Positions 1-7,956 of a stretch of 49,147 nt of DNA are shown in pieces. Origin of the DNA: Caballeronia pedi. GTDB lineage: Bacteria; Pseudomonadota; Gammaproteobacteria; Burkholderiales; Burkholderiaceae. The position numbers and the translations under genes are program-made. The stretch spans positions 1 through 49,147 of the forward strand of contig NZ_FCOE02000051.1 of NCBI RefSeq assembly GCF_001544915.2. The letters run 5' to 3'. A model generated the notes under the pieces. That model did no database searches. It worked only from the letters and a program-made list of their open reading frames with translations, and had not been told where the DNA came from. Position 1 is the first letter of the stretch; every line of letters starts with the position of its first letter.

Positions 1-12
1 ACGCAACGTCAC

Positions 13-187
13 ATGTCCTCATCGATGACGAATCTGTTTCTCAAGGTATGCGCGGCGGGGCTCGTCGCGGCTTCGGTAGCCCAACCGGCTCGAACGCGGC
101 GAGCCCGCCGACGCCGTCATCATGGTCGGCTATGCGCTCGATGAACTGATCAAGGCCGGCAAGGTCGCGCCCGGATCGCGCGTCGCC
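13..187 (+). pseudogene. Remnant of a ModA-like periplasmic binding-protein gene
   Basis: From the ATG at 13 (or 25) one frame encodes a signal-peptide-like leader (MTNLFLKVCAAGLVAASVA). From about 83 a different frame encodes NRLERGEPADAVIMVGYAL followed by DELIKAGKVAPGSRV. The second piece resembles an internal segment of ModA-type (molybdate-like) binding proteins. The leader and the internal segment are in different frames and most of the protein between them is missing, so I read this as an internally deleted, frameshifted gene. Homology stops near 187, five bases before the stop codon of the convergent permease gene, which suggests a recombination junction. The exact ligand family is uncertain. 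Confidence 0.55.
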
Positions 188-191
188 TCTT

Positions 192-1247
192 TCACTCCGC
201 TGTCTCGTCTTCCCTCGCATAGATTTCCCAGGCTGACATGAAAAGCGCTGCAATGAGCGGTCCAATCACGAAGCCGTTAATGCCGAACACAGCCATCCCA
301 CCAAGGGTAGAAATGAGGACGCACCAGTCCGGCATTCCGACATCTTTTCCGACGAGCAAAGGCCGCAGCAAGTTGTCTACCAGTCCAATGACGACGACAC
401 AGAACAAGACCAGAATGACTCCCTTCGTAATCGCACCCGTAACGAGGAAATAAACTGCTGCCGGTGCCCACACGATCGAGGCGCCAATGGCGGGAAGTAG
501 CGACAGGAAAGCCATTAGCACGCCCCAGAGCAAAGCCCCCTGAATCCCGAGGAACATGAAAATCAATCCGCCAAGCACCCCTTGCACGGCCGCAACGGCG
601 ATATTCCCCTTGACGGTCGCGCGCACGACGGTGTTGAACTTTGAAATGAGGTGCTCTTTATGATGGGACTCAAGGGGCAAGGCACGTCTGATCCGTCGCC
701 CGATCTCCCCGCCGTCGCGCAAGAGGAAGAAGACAAGATAGAGCATCACACCAAAACTGATGACGAAATCGAAAGTGTTCTGCCCGATACTCACGGCCTG
801 CGCTGCCGCGAACTGGCTGATGGCGGCAGCGCCGTCGGTGAGACGCTTTTGAATGCCCGCAATGTCAGTCAGCCCGAATTTACCTAAGGCCGCTTGCATC
901 CACGAGGGCAAAGCGTGGACCGCATGTTGCAAATACTCGGTCATGTGCGGCTGGGCGGCTTTGAGCTGAGTGTATGCAAGCGCGATCTCCTGGACCATTG
1001 TTGCCGCCAGCACGGAAAGCGGCAGAATAACGATCAGTATGGTTCCAAGCAATGTCGTTAGTGCTGCCAGATTGCGGCTCTTACCAAGGCGAGCGGCTAG
1101 ATAGCGCTGCATGGGTTGGAAGATGATGGCGAGAATCGTTCCCCAGAAAACTGCTCCGAAAAATGGCAGCAAGATCCACACAAGCGCACCGGTGACGACA
1201 GCCAGCAACAGGTAAAAGAACTTCTTGTGAACGGTATCTTCGGTCAT
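192..1247 (-). CDS. AI-2E family transporter (PerM/YdiK-type membrane protein)
   Basis: This 351-residue polytopic inner-membrane protein begins MTEDTVHKKFFYLLLAVVTG and shows the hydrophobic layout of the AI-2E exporter family (UPF0118). It has paired N-terminal helices (about 9-45), a third helix near 60-85, a soluble middle (about 95-150), and a helix-rich C-terminal half (about 155-345) with glycine-rich turns such as VQGVLGGLIF and FGINGFVIGPL. Length is normal for the family. Members have been linked to autoinducer-2 export, Na+/H+ exchange or no known substrate, so the family name should not be taken as a function. The start has no strong ribosome site. Neighbours give no functional link; the gene ends abruptly against a broken binding-protein gene. 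Confidence 0.85.
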   Translation of the reverse strand: MTEDTVHKKFFYLLLAVVTGALVWILLPFFGAVFWGTILAIIFQPMQRYLAARLGKSRNLAALTTLLGTILIVILPLSVLAATMVQEIALAYTQLKAAQPHMTEYLQHAVHALPSWMQAALGKFGLTDIAGIQKRLTDGAAAISQFAAAQAVSIGQNTFDFVISFGVMLYLVFFLLRDGGEIGRRIRRALPLESHHKEHLISKFNTVVRATVKGNIAVAAVQGVLGGLIFMFLGIQGALLWGVLMAFLSLLPAIGASIVWAPAAVYFLVTGAITKGVILVLFCVVVIGLVDNLLRPLLVGKDVGMPDWCVLISTLGGMAVFGINGFVIGPLIAALFMSAWEIYAREDETAE

Positions 1248-1677
1248 GCGAGCGCCTGCATATTGAGAACCACGGGTTGAGATGTTCGGCCCCGACGCCA
1301 GAACCGTTTAAGCCATCATTGCGGCGCAAGCGCGACGTCTCCAGTTCACCTTGGGGAACAAGTTCCTTTCGGCGACTCCAAAGGCGTATGCCTTCATCTG
1401 CGGCGCGCGCGCGAAGAAGAGTAGAGAAGCCGATCGCGCGTGGTAGGCGCGCCAGGCGCTTAAACGAATGCTGCGTCTCGCACGCCGACTTAGGCGCCGA
1501 CAGATTTGCGCGCACTGAGCCTTCGCAAATCGCATTCCCGCCTGGTTGGAATCGGCGCTACCAGCGAGACAAGGGAGCGACAGTCGCCCTCTGGTGCGTC
1601 ACAGGCGAAAGCTTGCAATCGCGACGGCCGGGAAAGAGCAGCAGCATTTAAAAACATTAGGGCACACTGGGACTCAA
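1248..1677. other. Non-coding stretch, nothing recognised
   Basis: This gap separates the AI-2E family gene from a small doubtful ORF at 1678. Several overlapping short frames exist on both strands, but all are arginine/serine-rich and none resembles a family I know. No terminator with a T-run, tRNA or repeat was found. Confidence 0.4.
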
Positions 1678-1908
1678 TCAACTGCGCCGGAGGTCTTCGC
1701 TTAACTGAAGAAACGCTTCGCGGGTGGTTTCACCGCGCGCATAGCCTTCCCGCAAAATCGCCCCGGCATTCGGCTCGTCCCAATCATGCTTTGTCGCCCC
1801 TTTGCCGACTCCACTGTCACGCGATTGCTTGACTTGCCAGACCGCAAGCGGCATCGCCTGCCACGTGTCCCCGCCTATAACTCCCGCGGGAATCGGCAAT
1901 CCGCTCAT
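1678..1908 (-). CDS. Small hypothetical protein downstream of the lipoprotein gene
   Basis: A 76-residue frame beginning MSGLPIPAGVIGGDTWQAMP and ending in a probably helical, charged tail (REGYARGETTREAFLQLSEDLRRS). I do not recognise the family. Its ATG lies four bases after the stop of the lipoprotein gene in another frame, so co-translation is possible, but no clear ribosome site is seen. The residue composition, with three tryptophans and a balanced charge pattern, is more protein-like than the surrounding shadow frames. It could still be spurious. Confidence 0.35.
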   Translation of the reverse strand: MSGLPIPAGVIGGDTWQAMPLAVWQVKQSRDSGVGKGATKHDWDEPNAGAILREGYARGETTREAFLQLSEDLRRS

Positions 1909-1912
1909 TGGC

Positions 1913-2710
1913 TCACTGCGGCGGAGACGTTACTCCGGGTGCGACGGGAACGCCGGCGCTGGGAGGGACCCCGGGCGAGACCTGAGTCATCTGACCCGGC
2001 GTGCCAACGGCTTGAGCGTCGATTACCCGGCCCCAGGCTGTCGTCAACCCGCAGCCTTGAACGGCCAGCGTCTGCCCCGCAATCAATAGCGATGCGGCTT
2101 GCCAAGCTGCCGATGGCGGCATCCGCACGATTGTGCCGTCAGCGAGCAATGCACCGTTCACGTCACCTGCCGGTCCGTGGAGCGGTTGCAGCACTTTGCC
2201 CTGGACCGTCATCTGCTGCGCCCCTGGAGCCGCCATTCCCGGCGGTGGAGGCGGAGGCAAGAGTCCCGGGGCCGGTGGCCCTGTGTCAATCACGGTCGCA
2301 CCGCTGCGGGTATCGGTGATAGACACTGCGACTACCAGAGACACTGCGGCTGCGCGATAGCCGCGCACGCTGACCGGGTCACCCGCCTTTACCGCGCTAG
2401 CGAGCTGAGATGTGAGGTGAGGCGGCAAATGAACCTCCGTGCCGTCCGTCAGAATGACGCCATCGATTTCGCCAATCGGCGTGAGGGTAAAGCGCTGAAC
2501 GGTGCCGCGGGTTTCAGGCAACTGATTCGGATCCACTGTCCCGGGCGCAGGCACAAAGACCTGCGGCGGAGGCGGAGGCGGGGGTGCCACTCCGGGACCC
2601 GGCGGAACAGGCGCACCAGGCGCGGGTGGTGGGGGCACCTGCGCGCAGGCGGACACAAACACGATAAAACTCGCGGCACTTAAAGCAGAAAACTTCAGGC
2701 TGTGCTTCAT
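1913..2710 (-). CDS. Proline-rich lipoprotein with two OB-like repeats
   Basis: The start at 2710 is chosen because GGAGGATCTC sits directly upstream and because a lipoprotein signal follows: MKHSLKFSALSAASFIVFVS then the lipobox cysteine (VSAC). The 265-residue product then has a proline-rich linker (about 25-55) and two copies of a module of about 70 residues. Each has the pattern T/VQ-x-(F/V), a loop, DG(V/A)(I/L)L-x-DGT-x-(V/I), (L/M)PP, a helix and V-x-(G) strands (about 67-140 and 165-235). The modules are separated by another polyproline run and the C-terminus is proline-rich. The family resembles small beta-barrel (OB-like) domains in uncharacterised lipoproteins; function is unknown. 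It is probably anchored in the envelope. Confidence 0.7.
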   Translation of the reverse strand: MKHSLKFSALSAASFIVFVSACAQVPPPPAPGAPVPPGPGVAPPPPPPPQVFVPAPGTVDPNQLPETRGTVQRFTLTPIGEIDGVILTDGTEVHLPPHLTSQLASAVKAGDPVSVRGYRAAAVSLVVAVSITDTRSGATVIDTGPPAPGLLPPPPPPGMAAPGAQQMTVQGKVLQPLHGPAGDVNGALLADGTIVRMPPSAAWQAASLLIAGQTLAVQGCGLTTAWGRVIDAQAVGTPGQMTQVSPGVPPSAGVPVAPGVTSPPQ

Positions 2711-2986
2711 GAGATCCTCCGTGACGAACGGGTCGACAAGTGTCAACGAAATGTCGTGGAGATAAATGCAATCTCCGCGCCAATTCGAAGTCCCTATCCG
2801 CCGGGCATGCAGCCGATAACGCCTTCGAAGATGTCTGGTTTCCGGACACCCGCTGTCCATTTTGTTGACGACTTCCCTCTCGTCTTCCATCTCTTCACAG
2901 ATGCGAAGGTCGCGCACCAACGCGGTCCTCCTTAGTCTGGTCCACGGCCGAACCTGTCCTTCGCACGCCTATTCAGATGGCGCGCG

Positions 2987-3424
2987 TCATGTCCTTCCCA
3001 AGCTGCGCTCACCTAAGAAAAACAACCCCACGCGAGCTGCAATCGAAAGTATCGCGAGCACGATTGTGACCACAAGCATCCCTGGCTCAGCCCGAGACGC
3101 GCGCCCAGAGCGCTTGATCAACAGTTGAGTCTCGGCCTGGCGCGTTTGAGTAATCAAGAGTCGAATCCGGCCCATGTGCTCGCGATCCACGGTGCTTAAA
3201 ATCAGTTCGCGGGCCTATCCTGTGCCTTCGCGATCGAGCGCGTCGAGCGTACTGGAAAGTTCGTCGAGTTTGTCTTTCAATGCCTGCTCGAGCGAATTCA
3301 CACACGCAACCGTCACTTGATAGGCGTGTTCGATCAGGTCGCGCTGCGCAAGCAAAAATCGGTGATTGACCAAAGATGTCGCAGCCGCAAGGATCGCCGG
3401 GGCGACAAGCGAAAACACGCGCAA
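2987..3424 (-). pseudogene. Decayed CHASE3-like membrane sensor fragment
   Basis: Reading the minus strand from the ATG at 3424, a transmembrane-like start (MRVFSLVAPAILAAATSLVN) leads to RDLIEHAYQVTVACVNSLEQ, which looks like the first helix of a CHASE3 sensor domain. The frame stops at a TAG (3215-3217). The same frame then continues as ARELILSTVDREHMGRIRLL and so on to a second hydrophobic segment (about 3010-3080) and a stop near 2987. The two halves are in one frame separated by one stop. The signalling domain that would follow is absent, and the sensor part is shorter than a normal CHASE3 domain. This looks like a truncated and mutated receptor or histidine kinase. Moderate to low certainty. 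Confidence 0.4.
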
Positions 3425-3477
3425 TCGAACGTGTTGCGATCACACCGCCATCCGCGCGGAGGGCTCACGACACTCGT

Positions 3478-3924
3478 TCAAAAGCGCATGACGAGCGCAA
3501 CTCCGGCCACCATCAGCAGCGTACCGAGAAATCGCAACCATGTGATTGGATGCTCCGCAACCCCAATCAAACCAAAATGATCAATCGCGACCGAAGCGAC
3601 GAGATTCGCGCAGATGGTCAACCCGTTGAGGGTGCCGACCCCAACCTTCTGCACCAGTGTCAGACCAGCGAAGACGGCCACCGCGCCGACAATCCCTCCG
3701 AGCGGCGCCCACCATTTCATGTTGCGCAAATCGTCCAGTGTTGGAAGCGGGGTTGGTTGAATACAGAACAATGCAATGGCAATAAACGTCACCAGCAGGA
3801 AGGACACGCTAGAGGCCAGCCACGGATTGACTAGCGAGCCCTTCAGCTCACCATTGATCGGGGCGCCTGCGGCCTGAAGGATGCCGCCGATGATGATGAA
3901 GGGGTATATCCATGCAGTGCTCAT
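3478..3924 (-). CDS. YdcZ-type (DUF606) DMT-family membrane protein
   Basis: The 148-residue product starting at 3924 (MSTAWIYPFIIIGGILQAAG; GGAGAAG six bases upstream) has four to five transmembrane helices. It carries the family landmarks of YdcZ/DUF606: a GAPINGELKG-like first loop, WWAPLGGIVGAVAVF, and the helix LTICANLVASVAIDHFGLIG. It belongs to the drug/metabolite transporter superfamily as a half-size member that probably works as a dimer. The substrate is unknown. It is the last gene of the minus-strand operon, starting 22 bases after the ArsB-like gene. An ATG at 3972 would add 16 residues overlapping that gene and lacks a good ribosome site. Confidence 0.8.
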   Translation of the reverse strand: MSTAWIYPFIIIGGILQAAGAPINGELKGSLVNPWLASSVSFLLVTFIAIALFCIQPTPLPTLDDLRNMKWWAPLGGIVGAVAVFAGLTLVQKVGVGTLNGLTICANLVASVAIDHFGLIGVAEHPITWLRFLGTLLMVAGVALVMRF

Positions 3925-3946
3925 TGTTCTTCTCCACTTGTTTGTT

Positions 3947-5200
3947 TCAATTACCCATGACGAGCCGGGCACCGAGTGCGAGCAAAAGCGCCGGCAGCAT
4001 CACAGCCAGGCCAACCTTGAAGAACTGCATGAAGGTGACTTCTTCGCCTTCCCGACGAATGGACGAGAGCCAGAGAATCGTCGCGAGTGATCCCGTAATC
4101 GACAAATTCGGCCCTAGGTCCACCCCGATCAACAACGCATCAATCACGCGCTCGGGACTGTGCGCCTGTAGAGCGGTCGCACTGGCAATCAGCCCCGCGG
4201 GCAGGTTGTTGATCGCGTTACTGCCGAGTGCGATGACGACGCCCGAGACCGCTGCCGTCACCGACTGGTCCTGGTGCGTCGCCAGGGCCAACAAATGTGA
4301 GAGCCTGGCGATGACGCCCGTATGACCGAGCATCTCCACCAGTACAAAAAGACCGGCGACCAATGGCAGCACACTCCATGAGATCTCGCCTACAAGTTCG
4401 ATAGGAGACTGACGCTCCTTCAAGAGCACGACCAAAGCCGTCAGAATGCCAAGGATGGCGGTCGGCAATCCGAGTTGCATGTCGAAAGCCGAGACTGCCA
4501 GCAAGGCAATCGCCGTCACTCCAATCCCCGCTAACGTAACTTTGCCGTTGGCACTGAGTTTTTGGACGGGCAAGTCACAAGCGCAGACACCTTTCAGCTC
4601 GCTGCTTTGAGTCCAGCGGAGCATTGCGAAGGTCGCGGCAATCGAGAGCACGGAAGGCAAGGCGAAGCGCGCAACCCAGAGCGCCAGGGCCGGCGTGTGA
4701 TTCGCATAAAGCACGAGATTGGCAGGGTTCGAAATCGGCAACACGAAGCTCGCCGCATTGGCGATGAACGCGCACACATACAATAGCGGTAGCGGCTTCG
4801 TATCGGCCTTTTTCGCTGCGGCGAACACCGCCGGCGTCAGCACCACGGCCGCCGCATCGTTCGACAGAAACGTCGTAACAACAATGCCGACCAGATACAC
4901 AAGCAAAAAAAGCTTGCGCGGTGAGCCCTTCGCATAGTTCACGGCGAGCACCGCGATCCAGTCGAACAAGCCTTCGCGGCGGCCAAGTTCAGATAGCAGC
5001 ATCATGCCAATCAGAAAAAGGTAGACGTCCGTACCCTTCCCTACCGCCTCCCAAGCCAAATGCACGGGTAGAAGCCCAAGCGCGACCAGCATCAAGGCTC
5101 CGGCTACGGCCCAGATCGCCTCGGGCCATTTGAACGGGCGCAAAATGACGCCGGCAGTCGCAGCGAGCGCGATGCCCCAGGAAAGAAGAATCGGATTCAT
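3947..5200 (-). CDS. arsB: ArsB-like arsenite/anion pump membrane protein
   Basis: The 417-residue protein begins MNPILLSWGIALAATAGVIL and has the 11-12 helix layout of the ArsB/NhaD ion-transporter superfamily. Family features visible are an early FLIGMMLLSELGRREG segment, the re-entrant-type motif TTFLSNDAAAVVLTP (about 110-125), a second half with SNAINNLPAGLIA, and DLGPNLSITGSLATI near the C-terminus. ArsB extrudes arsenite or antimonite from the cytoplasm with the proton gradient or with an ArsA ATPase. No arsA, arsC or arsR is present here, so the substrate is inferred. The ATG overlaps the stop of the MFS gene (ATGA), showing translational coupling. Confidence 0.75.
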   Translation of the reverse strand: MNPILLSWGIALAATAGVILRPFKWPEAIWAVAGALMLVALGLLPVHLAWEAVGKGTDVYLFLIGMMLLSELGRREGLFDWIAVLAVNYAKGSPRKLFLLVYLVGIVVTTFLSNDAAAVVLTPAVFAAAKKADTKPLPLLYVCAFIANAASFVLPISNPANLVLYANHTPALALWVARFALPSVLSIAATFAMLRWTQSSELKGVCACDLPVQKLSANGKVTLAGIGVTAIALLAVSAFDMQLGLPTAILGILTALVVLLKERQSPIELVGEISWSVLPLVAGLFVLVEMLGHTGVIARLSHLLALATHQDQSVTAAVSGVVIALGSNAINNLPAGLIASATALQAHSPERVIDALLIGVDLGPNLSITGSLATILWLSSIRREGEEVTFMQFFKVGLAVMLPALLLALGARLVMGN

Positions 5201-6432
5201 GTGGCGAGTGACGGATCGGGTGCAGAATCTGCGTGAATGCCGCAGGCTTTTTTGAGCGCGGCGCCAAAGAAGAGCCACAACGCGAGGGAGCCCATCGACA
5301 CGGCGCCCAGCGCAAGAAAGGCGGTCGCATAGCCAAAGTGCTGCGCAAGCGTCCCTCCCAAGGCGGGACTGAACGCCGCGCCGAGGCCTTGTACGGTCAT
5401 GACCACACCTTGACCGACGTTGACGCGGCCGGTCCCTTGCAGAAGCCGAACCACGAGCGCCGGCACGGCGACACTTTGCAGACCTGCCCCGATGCCGTCG
5501 AGTGCTTGTACCGGCCACACTCCCCAAGAAGTTATGAACATCGCGGCGACCACTCCGCGCAAGGGCAGCGCCAGAAAGGTCACGAGGATGACACCCCAAT
5601 AGCCCATGCGCTGAATAAGCCGGTTCGCGAAGAATGCGGCCGCCACCATGACGAGTTGTGCCACCACAATGGTCTCCGCGGTGAAGGCGCTAGGATTACC
5701 CTTATGCGCGGCGACGACAGCGAGACCGTAGAGCGGCAACATTGCGGCATTGCCCAGGTGGAACATTGCGAGCGCGGCAGCAAGCAGGAGCAACGGCCTG
5801 CAAGTCAGCAAAACGCGAAATCCGCTTGCCTGTTCATGTTCAGAGGGCGATGACGCGCCCGCTAAGCCGCGTGCGCTATCGTCATCGATCGCGTCGCGGC
5901 GGATCAAGAGCGTGAAGATGACCGACATCACGCCGAACACGCCAGCCAATGCGAACACCGCGCCGAATCCATAGCGCCATCCCATCCACCCTGACAACGC
6001 GGCGGCCACAACATTGCCCGCGTGGTTGGCTACCTGGTTGCGCCCGAACTGCCGATCGAAGCCCTTCTCACGGACGATGCCCAGCGTTATCCCTGCCACA
6101 GCTGGCCCGAGCGCGGCACCGGTCACGGCGGTGAATATCTGTGACGCCGCGACCATCCAGTAAGTGTGGGAAATCCATAGCACCAGGGAGGCGAGTGTCG
6201 TCAGCACGCCCGCCACGATGATGATGCTGCGCTTGTGATGGGTCGCATCGACCAGCGCACCAGCGGGTGATGTGGCGAGCATGCCGGCGATGCCGCCGAG
6301 GGTCATGACCGTCCCAATCGCTTCCGTATGCCAGCCGTGAGCCTGGAGAAAGACACCAAGAAACGGACCGATGCCAGCCTGCACATCGGCCATGAAGAAG
6401 TTCAGTCCTTCGAGCGCGTATTGGGGGTTCAT
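5197..6432 (-). CDS. MFS permease in the ArsB operon
   Basis: This is a major facilitator of 411 residues with about 12 helices starting MNPQYALEGLNFFMADVQAG. The loop between helices 2 and 3 has a degenerate MFS signature (GALVDATHHKRSI, about 60-72). The central cytoplasmic loop (about 190-215) is charged, followed by the second six-helix bundle. Members of this subgroup are often annotated only as MFS transporters. It sits between a metallophosphatase and an ArsB-like pump with a 7-bp gap upstream and a 3-bp overlap downstream, so a shared task such as detoxification or efflux of an oxyanion or its conjugate is plausible. Substrate unknown. Longer starts upstream would overlap the phosphatase gene and are not needed. 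Confidence 0.8.
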   Translation of the reverse strand: MNPQYALEGLNFFMADVQAGIGPFLGVFLQAHGWHTEAIGTVMTLGGIAGMLATSPAGALVDATHHKRSIIIVAGVLTTLASLVLWISHTYWMVAASQIFTAVTGAALGPAVAGITLGIVREKGFDRQFGRNQVANHAGNVVAAALSGWMGWRYGFGAVFALAGVFGVMSVIFTLLIRRDAIDDDSARGLAGASSPSEHEQASGFRVLLTCRPLLLLAAALAMFHLGNAAMLPLYGLAVVAAHKGNPSAFTAETIVVAQLVMVAAAFFANRLIQRMGYWGVILVTFLALPLRGVVAAMFITSWGVWPVQALDGIGAGLQSVAVPALVVRLLQGTGRVNVGQGVVMTVQGLGAAFSPALGGTLAQHFGYATAFLALGAVSMGSLALWLFFGAALKKACGIHADSAPDPSLAT

Positions 6433-6439
6433 GAGCCGC

Positions 6440-7558
6440 TCACCAGTGTCGTCCGTTCTTGTTCGGTCCCAGTTGCGATCCCAAGATGCCATGCTCGGGC
6501 CACGCTTCCACCACGTGGGCGTCCGAACCCAGCGGACCTGCTTGCGGCGAGAGCCTGGAGGCGGCATGAGCGGCCGGCAGTTCGATCGAATCCTGGCCGG
6601 TTCGGCCATCGGCAGTCTGCGCGGTCACGGTCAAACGCAGCCGCTCGGACGTCGCAATCGACGGCAACGGCGCCTGCCACATCCCCGTTTCGTTGGCGTC
6701 AGGTGCGAGTGCGATCCGGACGCCGTCGAGGTCCGCTGCCACGGCGACGACCTCGTCATCCGACACCAACACGCGAACGAGCGGCTTCGCTTGCGTGGCA
6801 TTTAATGCAACGCGTCTGCGATAGAGACGCCAGTCACACGGGTGCGTAATCATGACGAAGGGAGGCTCGGCATCGAGGCGATGAAACTTCCAGCTCACTG
6901 CTGCGCCGTCTACCGCGACTATCGAGAATCCAGGCTGACCCTCATCCTCTTCGATCTGTCCCGTCGAACGGGTTGCGGCGTAAATGACGTAGCCGTCGTT
7001 CAAGAGTTCGTTGTAGTGGGTGTGCCCCGTATCAACGACGGCGACATTTGCCCGGGCGAACGCGAAAGCGAGCGATTCGCCGTCGACAACGTCCCCCGGA
7101 TATGCATGCATCAACACCACCGGCGCTGCCCGATCAAGGTTCGACCGGTCCAGTTCCTGATCGAGCCAGTTGCGATCCTGCGTGGACAACCGAAAATCCG
7201 GCCCTCCGCGTCCTGCCGAGACAATGTCGAGAAAGATGCATCGGTGACCCTTCACCATGCGTGACATCGGCAATCGTGTGCCGGAAAAGGCATTAAAAGC
7301 GTCGAGTTGCCCCGCCTCATAGTCGTGATCGCCCGGGATAGCGTACAGGGGCAGTTTCAGTGCGCGGAGCACGGCGAGAATCCGCTGAAACTGCTCGGTT
7401 GTTCCGTTGTTTGCATTGTCGCCAGGCAGATACGCGAAATCGACGCGGTCCGAGAAACGGCGGTTCACCTGTTCGATCATCGACTGCAGATGATTCAGAC
7501 TTCCGAAATCATCATCAGACGATGCATGAAGGTCCCCAAAGTGCACCCAACTCAGCAT
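6440..7558 (-). CDS. Calcineurin-like metallophosphoesterase
   Basis: Start at 7558 is fixed by the strong ribosome site AAAGGAG eight bases upstream; an upstream ATG in the same frame lacks one. The 372-residue product carries all motifs of the family: GDLH (D9, H11), PGDN (D47, N48), PGDHD (D77-D79), LMHAYPGD (H151) and DTGHTHYN (H179, H181). These ligate two metals for hydrolysis of phosphate esters. After about residue 240 a beta-rich C-terminal domain follows, probably Ig-like. No signal peptide is visible, so the enzyme is likely cytoplasmic. It is the first gene of the operon with an MFS permease, an ArsB-like pump and a YdcZ protein. Its substrate is unknown. Confidence 0.85.
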   Translation of the reverse strand: MLSWVHFGDLHASSDDDFGSLNHLQSMIEQVNRRFSDRVDFAYLPGDNANNGTTEQFQRILAVLRALKLPLYAIPGDHDYEAGQLDAFNAFSGTRLPMSRMVKGHRCIFLDIVSAGRGGPDFRLSTQDRNWLDQELDRSNLDRAAPVVLMHAYPGDVVDGESLAFAFARANVAVVDTGHTHYNELLNDGYVIYAATRSTGQIEEDEGQPGFSIVAVDGAAVSWKFHRLDAEPPFVMITHPCDWRLYRRRVALNATQAKPLVRVLVSDDEVVAVAADLDGVRIALAPDANETGMWQAPLPSIATSERLRLTVTAQTADGRTGQDSIELPAAHAASRLSPQAGPLGSDAHVVEAWPEHGILGSQLGPNKNGRHW

Positions 7559-7660
7559 GTCGGTTACTCCTTTGTCTTGAGCAAAGGTGAATTGCAAAGG
7601 TTGTGCCATTCGCTCGAGTTCCGACCACTCAATAACTTGCGTGTTATTTCGATCGAAGTG

Positions 7661-7699
7661 TGTCAAGAAACCCGACAGCATGTGTCGGGTTTGTTGACA
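7661..7699. promoter_or_regulatory. 39-bp dyad upstream of the ArsB operon
   Basis: Two 17-base arms (TGTCAAGAAACCCGACA and TGTCGGGTTTGTTGACA) match as inverted repeats at 16 of 17 positions around a five-base centre GCATG. The outer TTGACA on each strand is a perfect -35 hexamer. There is no T-run on either side, so a terminator is less likely than an operator or stem-loop control element. It lies about 100 bases upstream of the metallophosphatase start and about 260 bases before the chemotaxis receptor. Confidence 0.6.
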
Positions 7700-7956
7700 C
7701 CTGGAAGCTACGAAGCAGAATCCGACCTACCGAGGGCTTGAGTTGCATATCTTCCGGTCGCGTCTGGACCGGTACAGAAGGGTTTTCAGAAAATTAAAAG
7801 TCTCGTCAAACGTTTTCCGGTTCGCGTCCACCTTCCGTTCATCTTTAGCCACGCTGCAAGTTGCCGTAAGCAAGACAGCACAGCCTCAGGCGATCAATAG
7901 CCTCGCGGTAAGTCTGTGCGATCGACTGCCATCCACGAGACAAGGACGAGAGTGAG

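Noticed and set aside
192..1247. Interpreting the AI-2E family gene as evidence of quorum sensing
   Set aside because: Most family members have no proven AI-2 role, and no luxS or lsr gene is present in the window.
7683..7699. Treating the dyad as a rho-independent terminator
   Set aside because: Neither strand has a T-run after the stem, and it lies upstream of two divergent genes where no transcript needs to end.
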